Shown piece by piece: positions 26,840 through 34,962 of a stretch of DNA of 34,962 bases; positions within the stretch are counted from its first letter, which is position 1; every line of letters begins with the position of its first letter. A program made the position numbers and the translations under genes. Source of the DNA: Lachnospiraceae bacterium. GTDB lineage: Bacteria > Bacillota > Clostridia > Lachnospirales > Lachnospiraceae. The notes under the pieces are model-generated. The model had not been told where the DNA came from and did no database searches. It saw nothing but the letters and a program-made list of their open reading frames with translations. Location: NCBI GenBank assembly GCA_014804345.1, contig JAAUZZ010000001.1, positions 1 through 34,962 on the forward strand. Reading direction: 5' to 3'.

Positions 26840-28237
26840 TTCTGTATAAGGATATAGTTATTATTAACAGACTTGGAAGGGGAGTTTTTCCACCTCCACA
26901 TTGCCAGCTTTTTCAGATTCATGGCAGCAAATTTAAGCCTTACCCACATACTTACCCTTTTCAGCTCGCGGTACGGCGTGTATCTCATCCCATATTTCTC
27001 TTTTGCATCGGCAAACACCCTCTCTATTGTCCGGGAACGCAGTTTATAGCTTTCCTTTCCCTCCGGCGAATGGCGAATGTCTTCCGCCTGTTCAATATAG
27101 TGTTCCCATATATGGCGGGTGACCGTTTTCTGACAGTTCCGGCTTTCCGTACACAGATGCCGTGTCGGACATGCCTCACACAGATACGGCAGGCTTTTAT
27201 ATTCTCTGTATCCGTTCCTGTTTGTCGTACTGTATGGCAGGCTTTTATACTCCGGACAGATCACAATGTCCAGATGCTCATCATACACATATTTATACCA
27301 TTCATGAAATCCTTTCTTCGTCATTGGGCGCTTATAAGGCAGGGAAGGCACTCTTGCGTCATCTATGACACGTTTGCAGATCCAAGGTGTTTTATATCCT
27401 GCATCCATTGTGACGGTCTTTATTTCGGGAAAACGCCGTGTCACTCTTTCATAAAGTGCGTCAAAGGCGACGCTGTCATGTATGTTTCCGGCAGTAACTA
27501 CCGTGTCAAGTATGAAATTATGTCTGTCACATACAGTGTGGGCTTCATAAGCGAAACATCTTTTGTGCTCCCCCTTGTGGAACATTCCGCTTTCAGGGTC
27601 TGTTACGGACACTGTGATTTCCTTATGTTTTGGATCTGCATCTCCCGTTCCTCCGTCAAACGGCTTTTTCCCATGTGCCACCCTGTCTTCATTGATCTCT
27701 TTCATAAGCAGTTCTTCATAAGTTCTGGCGGCTGCCGGTATCGCTCTTTTCATTTTCTTATTGATGTTGGCATTCGCTTTGATATGCGTGCCGTCTATAA
27801 ATACAACTTCAGGGGAAAGATAACCGCTTCTCTGTGCTTCAAAAAGGATCCATGTAAAAACCTTTTCAATGGTGTCTTCTGTAAAACGGTGCCGGAAGTT
27901 ATAGCTGACTGTTGCGAAATGGGGAATGGGTTCGTTTAAAAGATACCCTAGAAACCACCGATAGGCGACATTCATACGGATATCCTCAACAGTGCGGCGT
28001 AAAGAAGGGATGCCGTAAAGATGCTGGATAAGGACCATCTTAAACAGGACCACGGGATCGACGCTGGGACGTCCGTTATCCGTACAATAAAGTTCTTCCA
28101 CGAAATCGTATATATGTGTAAAATCTATGGCGCTGTCAATTTTACGCAATAGATGGTCTTGTGGAACAAGTCCTTCCACGCTTACTAGTTCCAAAGTATT
28201 TCTTTCTGATTTTTCTTTTTTCAGCTGGTTTTGCCAT
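26812..28237 (-). pseudogene. IS1182-family transposase with N-terminal frameshift
   Basis: The main frame (28194 down to 26812, 460 residues from a TTG) is a full DDE transposase: NGRPSVDPVVLFKM, FIDGTHIKANAN with the first Asp, TMDAGYKTPW with the second, and a C-terminal RSRTIERVFADAKEKYGMRY with the Glu. The natural start appears to be the ATG at 28237 (MAKPAEKRKIRKKYFGT), which is out of frame. The expected family sequence YFGTLELVSVEG would need TTGGAACT twice, and only one copy is present at 28187-28194. Loss of one 8-base repeat thus explains the break. The protein could still be made from the TTG, lacking about 19 residues. Confidence 0.75.
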
Positions 28238-28269
28238 TAAGTTTGAAAGGTCTGATCCCTGATGAGACT

Positions 28270-29432
28270 TAAGTCCGACTGCTGAGCCACGAATTGGAGG
28301 ATTTAGATTACGGACTGCTGTATCAGGCGTACTCTGCCAAAGGCAGAAATCTGGCAGTGGAACCAAAGACCATGTTTAAGATCCTGACCTATGCTTATTC
28401 CCAAAATATATATTCATCCCGAAAAATTGAAACCGCATGCAGACGGGATATCAACTTTATGTGGCTTTTGGCAGGACAAAGGCCCCCGACCATAGCGCTA
28501 TTGCCCGTTTTAGAACAGGTTTTTTGGCAGATGCATGTGGGGACCTGTTTTACCAGATGGCGCGCCGTCTTGCATCAATGGGCGAGCTATCAAAAGAAAC
28601 GGTATTTATCGATGGAACAAAGCTGGAAGCGTGTGCCAATAAGTACACTTTTGTATGGAAGAAATCCGTAGGGAAATGGGAAGAAAAAATGTTTGTGAAG
28701 AGCTTCCTTGACAGACAGCTTCTCTATGACCTGCATCATTCAAGATTTGGCAGCCGCAACAGCTATTCGAAGACGGATGTGGATGCCACATTTATGCACA
28801 TGAAAGATGACCATATGAGAAATGCCCAGTTAAAACTGGGATATAATGTACAGATCGGGATGGACAGTGAATATATCGTCGCGGCAGATGTTTTTCAAGA
28901 CAGGAACGATGTATGGACACTGGTTCCGTTCTTAAAACAGATGGAAGAACACCTTCATTTCCGTTATCCAAGCGTAACAGCCGATTCGGGTTATGAAAGC
29001 GAAGAGGCTTATGATTACCTCAAAAGCCATGACCAGAAGCCATATATCAAACCCCAGACCTATGAAAAATGGAAAAAGAGAAGCTTTAAGAAAGACATCA
29101 GCAAACGGGAAAACATGGAGTATGACGCAGAAAACGATACTTATATCTGACATGCGGGTAAAAGACTGATTCCCCTCTGCATCAAAAAACAGAAAAGCAA
29201 AAACGGCTATGAATCAGATGTGACCATATATGAATGCGCAGACTGTTGCGGATGTCCCTGTAAAGATAAATGCACAAGGGCAAAAGGAAACAAACGACTG
29301 TATGTGTCCAAAAACTTTATAAATCTCCGGCAGAAATCTTACAAAAATATCATGAGTGAAACAGGCATCAGGTATCGAATGAACCGTTCCATTCAGGTAG
29401 AAGGCGCTTTTGGGGTTCTGAAAAACGATTAG
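28270..29432 (+). pseudogene. Second IS1182-like transposase, degraded
   Basis: This reads VRLLSHELEDLDYGLLYQAY at its start, lacking the family N-terminus, which the neighbouring IS removed or separated. A frameshift at the C5 run near 28484 moves from AGQRPP to KAPDHSAIARFR. Further on are FIDGTKLEACANK, VTADSGYESEEAYDYL and, after a nonsense codon at 29148-29150 (NDTYI-stop-HAGKR, probably from TGC), ECADCCGCPCKDKCTRAKGN with clustered cysteines. The frame ends prematurely at GVLKND. It is non-functional and unlike the element at 26790 in sequence. Confidence 0.85.
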
Positions 29433-29458
29433 AGCGCCGCTACATAACTAGAAATTAG

Positions 29459-29922
29459 TTATTTTGCGACACTCCCTATAATATTTTTTCGGTCGATACA
29501 GCCGATTTCCTCAAATCTGCTGTCTTTACTTTGTGCATAGTTATCACCCATTACAAAGAACCGGTCATCACCGACAAAAAGTGCAGTGGATGCTGTGCCT
29601 CCGAAGTCCACATTTCTGTTCACATATGGACTCTTAACGCTGTCTACAAACACATCCCCGTCTGTGATTAGGACTGTTTCGCCTGACATTGCAATAATAC
29701 GTTTTACCATAGTACAGTTGAGTTCGGGACAGTAAAAGACAATGACGTCACCGCACGTAAAATCAGAGGCACGTTTGTCTATAAGGGTAAATTGCATATT
29801 TTGATAGGTCGGATACATCGATTCCCCCTGAATTAGGTTTAGCTGATATAGGTTTTGGGAGACAAAAAAGGAGCCTAAAAATATTGCGATGATAAGAATA
29901 AATGTTTTTTTCTACTTTTCAT
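29459..29922 (-). pseudogene. Type I signal peptidase, frameshifted and 3'-truncated
   Basis: A close paralogue of the gene at 20627: IQGESMYPTYQNMQ, MVKRIIAMSGE and MGDNYAQSKDSRFEEIG are preserved. The ATG at 29922 (MKSRKK) is out of frame with the rest because the A7 run (29905-29911) is one base short. The first in-frame ATG (29818) begins just after the catalytic Ser, so its product would be inactive. The C-terminus ends early at NIIGSVAK, next to the IS remnant, so the IS probably cut it. It lies nine bases after the SGNH gene with AAGGTAGG before the ATG, and so belonged to that operon. Confidence 0.8.
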
Positions 29923-29931
29923 ATGGATAGC

Positions 29932-31419
29932 CTACCTTAGTGAGGAAAGTCCGGGGGAAGCAGTATCAAAAGAAACCCGATCAATAACTTTTTTTGTTAA
30001 ATTGTCATATACTACAATATTTAATCCGCTACCGGCACGAGCATATTCCGTACCATCCAGTTGTATTGAGCACGAGGGATGTTCACATGTGCTTCCGGCA
30101 GACGTGATTTGATATCTGACAATGCCGTTTCGTATGGTTCCTTTTGCTTCAAGCGGTGTATTGCCGATATCTTCATAGATATTTTCAGGGGAGATTACTG
30201 CAATATAGCTTGTGCCGGATTTTTCCATCAGGCGAAAGGACAGTCCGAGATCGTTAAATTTTCGAACGACATCATCATTCAGGCAACTCGTGGCATCGTC
30301 TTTTACTGCAATCAGGATCGAATAGTGATCTTTCATCAAATTTAGGCAGTCTAAATAAGTATTAATATCAGGAATATGTTTTAGGTTTGCATTGCAAAGC
30401 AGGCAGGAATAGGCGTAGCGTGTATTTTCCCAAGCGTCATTTACTTGTGGCGCGATATCGTAATCTGTCTGAAGAAGGTTACCAAGATAATTTGTGATTT
30501 TGATAGCGCCTTTAAAAGAAGTGTGACCATTTGTATCCATCATATCGCTGTCATATGAAAATTCGATATCATTGTATAGCTGCATTGTATTAAAATCGTA
30601 AAATTTGACGTTGAGTGTGTCCGCGAGCTGTTTGGTGGTATTATATTTCCCGATTTTTTGGGATGGTGCGGGAGTTTTGACAAGGATCAGTTTGATATCA
30701 TTTGTCGCGCAAAGCGCTGATATTTTTTCGATATATCGTTGCATTAATTCGTCAGCCTTGGTTGTTTCGTCGTTTCCTTCTGTATATAGCGGTACATAAT
30801 CGTTGTCGTTAGCTTGGTCAAACGTTGTGCTAAACCCTTTCATTTCATAATGGCTGCTCATTTTCGAATAGGAAAAATCGTTTTCAGACAATTCGGCCCA
30901 TCTTGTGTGAAAACGCAGATTTGTGAAATAATAGCTGTTTTTAGTCTGATTTGTGTCAATTGAGCAGATATCTTCTATTGCCTGTACTTTTACATTGCTC
31001 CATTTCATATAATCAATCGCTTTTCTGATATATGCTTCCGAAGAAGTAAATTGGTCGTTAAACAGGTAGAATGTTTCCAGTACAACTGCTTTCGGTTTTT
31101 GAAAGCGCAGCGCTTCCTTTAGCCAATAATAAGATATTACAAGATTTTGCTGCTCGCAGCTCAAATTATAGCTTGTAATGCCATAGTTATTATACAATTC
31201 CTGTGGAATAAAGGCTGTAACTCCGTAGTTGCTTCCTAAAAATAGTACATCGATAGAGTCTTTGGGCATTTCGTAAAATCCAAGATAGGTTGCCGTCGTT
31301 GACCAGCGATTATCAATAAAGTATTTAGGAACAAACATTCTGTCAAGGAAGAAAAGTAAGATTGTTAAAAGGACAAGAAAAAAGATACCTTTTACTATAA
31401 AAGCGCATTTCTTTTTCAT
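29932..31419 (-). CDS. SGNH-like membrane-anchored protein, partner of the broken MBOAT
   Basis: A 495-residue protein with one N-terminal membrane anchor (about 8-27) and a large extracytoplasmic domain. VLFLGSNYGVTAF at about 58-70 resembles SGNH block I with Asn after GS, and DTNGHTSFKGA near residue 300 recalls the DltD-type Asp-x-x-His C-terminal box. A further domain of about 170 residues follows, ending DTASPGLSSLR. It starts four bases after the MBOAT stop, so the two were an acylation pair. The gene is intact although its partner is broken. The enzymatic role is inferred from context. Confidence 0.65.
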   Translation of the reverse strand: MKKKCAFIVKGIFFLVLLTILLFFLDRMFVPKYFIDNRWSTTATYLGFYEMPKDSIDVLFLGSNYGVTAFIPQELYNNYGITSYNLSCEQQNLVISYYWLKEALRFQKPKAVVLETFYLFNDQFTSSEAYIRKAIDYMKWSNVKVQAIEDICSIDTNQTKNSYYFTNLRFHTRWAELSENDFSYSKMSSHYEMKGFSTTFDQANDNDYVPLYTEGNDETTKADELMQRYIEKISALCATNDIKLILVKTPAPSQKIGKYNTTKQLADTLNVKFYDFNTMQLYNDIEFSYDSDMMDTNGHTSFKGAIKITNYLGNLLQTDYDIAPQVNDAWENTRYAYSCLLCNANLKHIPDINTYLDCLNLMKDHYSILIAVKDDATSCLNDDVVRKFNDLGLSFRLMEKSGTSYIAVISPENIYEDIGNTPLEAKGTIRNGIVRYQITSAGSTCEHPSCSIQLDGTEYARAGSGLNIVVYDNLTKKVIDRVSFDTASPGLSSLR

Positions 31420-31423
31420 AGAC

Positions 31424-32835
31424 TTAAAATCCTACATATATAAAATCCTGTGCGTCAAAGCCAAAACCATAGGTTCCAAAAGCATAAATAGCCACAATTG
31501 TGCCAAGATAGATTGTCCACCTGATAATCAATGGCTGGGCGATAATCTTTTCCCGAATGCACATTTTACTCTGAAGTGTACTGCTGACAGCCCGAACGCC
31601 GATGGAGGCTGACAGAACTGCCAGTTCTTTCCACGAAAGTCCTAAATTGAAGATTGAATCGTCGAAAAATATCCAAGGATTATAAACCGTGAAAATAGAA
31701 ACAATCATCGACCAAGCGGCATTTAAACTTTCGGCTCTGAAAATAATCCACGCCAGGGTTACCAAGAGGAAGGTAAGAACGCGTCTAATGTGTTTTTTTT
31801 AAAATTGTCCTGTTCAAATCCGAGAGCTTGATAAAGCTTTTCCCTTAGGTTTAATGTCAATTCACCAACGATTTGAGAGAGTGCATGAAAAAGTCCCCAT
31901 ACAATATATTTAAAGCCACTTCCATGCCATACACCGCTCACTATAAACGTTATTATTAAATAAAGATATTTTCTGAACTTACCGTTCCGATTGCCGCCAA
32001 GTGGAATATAAACATAATCTTTTAACCATGAACTTAATGAAATATGCCATCTTCGCCAAAATTCACGAATAGAAGTCGAAAAGTAGGGATGATTGAAATT
32101 GTCAACAAGCTCGATTCCGAATAAAGCAGCGGCTCCTTGTGCTAATGTTACACATGCGAGAAAGTCGGTATACAGTTGAATACTGTACAAAATTCCTGCT
32201 AAAATGACATAGGAACCTTTATACATTTCGTAGTTATCGAAAACCGTATTAACGATAACGGCTGCTTTATCAGCAATCATAAGTTTGAGAAAAAATCCTC
32301 ACAAAAGAAGCAAAAGCCCTTTTACAAACTTCTTTTCATTGAAGCTGTGCCCCTTAAGTAATTGTGAGTTAAGTTGTTTATACCCTGGGATAGGTCCTTG
32401 CAGAATTTGCGGAAAAAAGGATATAAATAAAGCATATTTCAGAAAATTTTTCTGAGGAGATATTTTTCCCAAGTAAACGTCTGATATGTATGCGATCATT
32501 TGCAAAGTAAAAAATGACAGCCCTAATGGAACGATAAAAGTAGTCCTTAAAAGTGTACTTTTGGAGAAAAAAAGAGGAACGACTATCAGTATAATGCATA
32601 TGATGAATGCGCATGTCCGATATATTTTTAATCTCATGCGTTTTATGATATGAGAAGAACAATAAGAAATTATAATCATAGAGAGAAACATTATAATTGA
32701 ATTTGGTGCAGAAATAAGATAAAATATAAAACTACCGGCAAGTAAAGAATACCATCTTAGTCTTTTTGGAAGAATATAATATATTGCAACTGTTATGCAT
32801 AGAAAAATATTATAGTTTAGTGATATAAAATCCAT
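31424..32835 (-). pseudogene. MBOAT O-acyltransferase broken by a nonsense codon and a frameshift
   Basis: Three pieces together make a full AlgI-like protein. The first (32835-32299) has FFPQILQGPIPGYKQL and ends KGLLLLL at an in-frame TGA (32299-32301). The same frame continues GFFLKLMIADKAA, so the TGA replaces what is likely a Trp (TGG). The second carries FWRRWHISLSSWLKDYVYIP and SGVWHGSG with the catalytic-type His. A frameshift in the A8 run (T8 at 31793-31800) then leads to HIRRVLTFLLVTLAWIIFRAES and the C-terminus. Neither lesion alone leaves a working protein. An intact homologue is at 5546-6940. Confidence 0.88.
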
Positions 32836-32858
32836 TTTGGGCTCTCATAAAAAAATAA

Positions 32859-32887
32859 TTTATAATTTATATAATAGCATAACACAA
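32859..32887 (-). promoter_or_regulatory. Possible promoter of the minus-strand MBOAT operon
   Basis: On the minus strand TTGTGT and TATAAA are 17 bases apart, about 25 bases before the MBOAT start codon. The surrounding DNA is very AT-rich, so the match is weak. Confidence 0.3.
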
Positions 32888-32964
32888 ATAAAGATGGTAT
32901 ATTAAATAAAAAATTTTGGGTTTAAGTGGTTGTGGATATGCGTCAAATCTGCTGGATGCTTCGA

Positions 32965-32993
32965 TTGACTATACAGACAGGGTAAGGTATCAT
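32965..32993 (+). promoter_or_regulatory. Possible promoter, TTGACT-N17-TATCAT
   Basis: TTGACT (32965-32970) and TATCAT (32988-32993) are 17 bases apart, about 80 bases before the DUF6020-type gene. The AAGGTAT around the -10 recalls the two stronger promoters at 158 and 21248, so it may be a weaker member of the same set. The rest of the 237-base divergent gap shows no gene. Confidence 0.45.
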
Positions 32994-33072
32994 TAATTAT
33001 GCTGACGAATGTAAGGAATTTATATACTACTGATAATTTGGGACGATGAATCAGGAACGATGAGGATTTTTT

Positions 33073-34914
33073 ATGGAAATTACTTCGAAAAATTGGTTCA
33101 ATGAGTTGATAACTTTAGCGGCATCAATGCTTACAACGGTGGCGCTCTTTGCAGATGTGGAATCTACCGGAAATCTGTCAATGGCATTAAATGGTGACGG
33201 AATACCGCAACTGATTGCGCTTGCTGTAGTTTGGGCGGTATATCGCAGGTGGATTGCAAAAAAGAAACTTTTTGTCCGGACAGGCAGACGGGAACAGATA
33301 TACAGTGCGGTTACTGCGTTTTTATTTACGATGTTTATGCTAATCGGAAAAGCGCAGACTGCCGAACCCGATTTAAAATATGAATTGTTAGCAATCCTTT
33401 TGTTTTTCGGGTATATGCCGTTATTTTATGTTGTGACAGTGTTTTTGTTTAATACAATAGAAGATGCATCTAAGAAGCAGATAACGCGTATAACAGACGG
33501 GATTACACAATGGATTTTCGAAAAGCATGTGACAGCAGGCGTGATGCTTGTCGTGATCTTATGCCGTCTGCCCTATCTGATTGCATTCTACCCCTGTTCG
33601 ATGTCATGGGACGGCGGTGCGCAAATCTGTTGTTTTTTCGGGACGGAACCATTTACCAACCATCATCCGCCGCTGATCAGTTATTTGTACGGAGCGATAG
33701 CATGGTATTCGCAGGAGTGGGGGATACCAAATATCGGAATGTTTGCGATTCCAGTGATGCAGACATTGCTTTCCGCGTTTGCCTTGGCGAAGGTATGTGA
33801 ATTCTATAAGCGTTTGCGGCTGCCCTATTGGATACGATGGGGAAGTTTGATTTACTATGCAGCTTTTACGGTCTGGTGCATCTTTGACGTGACAGTCATA
33901 AAAGATACCCTTTACTATCCGTTGACACTTTTGTTTGCTTTGCAGTTGATATCTTGTCTGATTGAAAGCGATTGGTTTTGGAGCAGAAAACGAAACTTTG
34001 TTTTAATGATTGTCTATGCTGTGTTGATGATGCAGACGCGAAATAATGGCGTGTTTGTGGCACTGTTTGCCCTTCCGTTTGTAATCTGTTTTGCGAAAGG
34101 AAAACAGGCGCTTTTGATTGCAGGAACATGTATGATATTGTTTGCCAATACAATACTAAATAATGGCTTATATCCTGCGCTTGGCGTGATTAGTCTTGAC
34201 ACGAAAGAAGATGTGTACTGTATCCTGTTTCAGCAGACGGCAAAATACGGTCAGGATTATCCCGAGGACGTAACAGATGAGGAACGAGCGCTGCTAGATA
34301 CAATATTTGACTATGATGAAATGGTGGAGGTTTATAATCCGCAGCTTGCAGACTGGGTGAAAAACTGCTTAAAGCTTTCGGAATATTATTCGGCGGATCA
34401 TACCAATAAAGAGTTCTCTGAGATTAAGGGGGAATATTTTAAGGTATGGTTTGCGCAGTTTTTGCGGCATCCCATGTCCTATGTTAAAACGTTTCTTGAA
34501 TGTTCGTACGGTTATTATTATCCTGAGGCAAAGCCGTACAAAGAGGGAACAGGTTTTTACGAGACCGATCGGAATATGTTGACAACCGGCATGCATGCGT
34601 ACAGACAAATAAAACAGTTAAAGCCGGTGCGTTTTCTTTTGGAGCAGGTAAGTAAGGCGGAATATTTGCCTGGTATCGGACTCTTATACCGCTGCGGTTT
34701 TTACACATGGTGCGTATTGTTTGCGGCAATGTATCTGCTTGCAAAAAAAAGGTACAGGCTTTTAATCGCAGTGATACCGCCCGCAGTGAACATTCTGGTA
34801 TGCCTGATTTCTCCTGTAAACACCTGCCTCCGATATGCGATGCCGACGATGTGTATGGTGCCTGTGCTGATCGGACTGTTATTTTTGAATGAGGATTCAA
34901 ATGTTATCGGATAA
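33073..34914 (+). CDS. DUF6020-type polytopic membrane protein, possible GT-C glycosyltransferase
   Basis: A 613-residue protein with about a dozen membrane segments. Its first large loop holds YPCSMSWDGGAQ at about 173-184 and FTNHHPPLISYLYG at about 194-207. The Trp-Asp followed by Asn-His-His-Pro is what I recognise as the DUF6020 signature. A loop with an acidic residue then NHHPP resembles GT-C enzymes acting outside the membrane on lipid-linked sugars, but no activity is known to me. A soluble stretch at about 370-480 is rich in charged residues. The ATG at 33073 has GATGAGGA upstream. Its 3' end overlaps the next gene by 14 bases. Confidence 0.75.
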   Translation: MEITSKNWFNELITLAASMLTTVALFADVESTGNLSMALNGDGIPQLIALAVVWAVYRRWIAKKKLFVRTGRREQIYSAVTAFLFTMFMLIGKAQTAEPDLKYELLAILLFFGYMPLFYVVTVFLFNTIEDASKKQITRITDGITQWIFEKHVTAGVMLVVILCRLPYLIAFYPCSMSWDGGAQICCFFGTEPFTNHHPPLISYLYGAIAWYSQEWGIPNIGMFAIPVMQTLLSAFALAKVCEFYKRLRLPYWIRWGSLIYYAAFTVWCIFDVTVIKDTLYYPLTLLFALQLISCLIESDWFWSRKRNFVLMIVYAVLMMQTRNNGVFVALFALPFVICFAKGKQALLIAGTCMILFANTILNNGLYPALGVISLDTKEDVYCILFQQTAKYGQDYPEDVTDEERALLDTIFDYDEMVEVYNPQLADWVKNCLKLSEYYSADHTNKEFSEIKGEYFKVWFAQFLRHPMSYVKTFLECSYGYYYPEAKPYKEGTGFYETDRNMLTTGMHAYRQIKQLKPVRFLLEQVSKAEYLPGIGLLYRCGFYTWCVLFAAMYLLAKKRYRLLIAVIPPAVNILVCLISPVNTCLRYAMPTMCMVPVLIGLLFLNEDSNVIG

Positions 34915-34962
34915 AATCAATATCAAGACAAAAACTATATATATTGCGACGATGCTGTTGGG
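34901..34962 (+). CDS. Start of a further membrane protein (3' truncated by window)
   Basis: The frame opens with MLSDKINIKTKTIYIATMLL and runs off the right edge. GAGGA lies six bases upstream and the start overlaps the previous gene by 14 bases, as in a coupled operon. The polar-then-hydrophobic start suggests another membrane protein. Confidence 0.6.
   Translation, partial: MLSDKINIKTKTIYIATMLL

Larger units (their letters stand above)
26790..28255 (-). mobile_element. IS1182-like insertion sequence
   Basis: An element of about 1.46 kb around one transposase gene. The outer ends are roughly inverted: CAGACTGTCAAAG at the left and, on the other strand at the right, CAGACCTTTCAAAC. Exact ends and target duplication are not certain. 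At the right it adjoins the 5'-truncated transposase at 28270, so it seems to have inserted into, or next to a deletion of, that element. Confidence 0.6.

Noticed and set aside
26776-27939. Long plus-strand open frame of 387 codons
   Set aside because: It is antisense to the well-supported IS transposase and its translation is cysteine- and histidine-rich without family features.
32900-32998. Short frame with an LSGC lipobox-like string in the divergent gap
   Set aside because: It has only about 25 residues, no good start or ribosome site, and overlaps the promoter candidate at 32965.

Overview
The window looks like part of a cell-surface polysaccharide locus from a low-GC Firmicute, most likely a gut-type Lachnospiraceae/Clostridia. 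This rests on AT-rich codon use, AGGAGG-like ribosome sites, a Gram-positive-style signal peptidase and the mix of families; the species cannot be named. No RNA genes, CRISPR array or replication origin were seen. Most genes are glycosyltransferases, acyltransferases and large multi-pass membrane proteins for building and decorating a surface glycan.

Left part (1-12761, + strand): a partial gene end, then a near-consensus promoter, a GT-C-like membrane protein and a GT4 glycosyltransferase. A small gene graveyard follows at 3111-4544 (flippase fused to a GT4 fragment, then a TupA-like ATP-grasp remnant). Next come a GT2 polyprenyl-phosphate-type glycosyltransferase, an MBOAT O-acyltransferase with its SGNH-like partner, a GtrII-like glucosyltransferase, an acyltransferase-3 protein and an unrecognised polytopic protein.

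Central part (12902-20691, + strand): a complete 2-aminoethylphosphonate (AEP) module. It has PEP mutase fused to an N-terminal cytidylyltransferase-like domain, a separate LicC/PntC-like nucleotidyltransferase, phosphonopyruvate decarboxylase and AEP transaminase. Among them lie an acyltransferase-3 protein, a small two-segment membrane protein and the most striking gene of the window: a YidC/Oxa1 insertase domain fused to a CDP-glycerol glycerophosphotransferase (TagB/TagF-like) domain. My reading is that AEP is made, activated as CMP-AEP, and transferred to a membrane-linked glycan by this membrane-tethered transferase, giving a phosphonoglycan. The transfer step is inference.

Right part (20627-26582): a convergent type I signal peptidase, a second near-consensus promoter with the same architecture as the first, then an asparagine-synthase-type amidotransferase, a GT4 glycosyltransferase, a TylF-like methyltransferase and an intact Wzx-type flippase.

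Far right (26583-34962): two damaged IS1182-like elements, one apparently inserted into the other, followed on the minus strand by a decaying MBOAT-SGNH-signal peptidase operon (MBOAT with a nonsense codon and a frameshift; signal peptidase frameshifted and cut at its 3' end). The window closes with a DUF6020-type membrane protein and the start of another membrane protein. Intact genes and broken counterparts sit together (flippase, GT4, MBOAT, signal peptidase), which fits a locus that gains and loses cassettes often.
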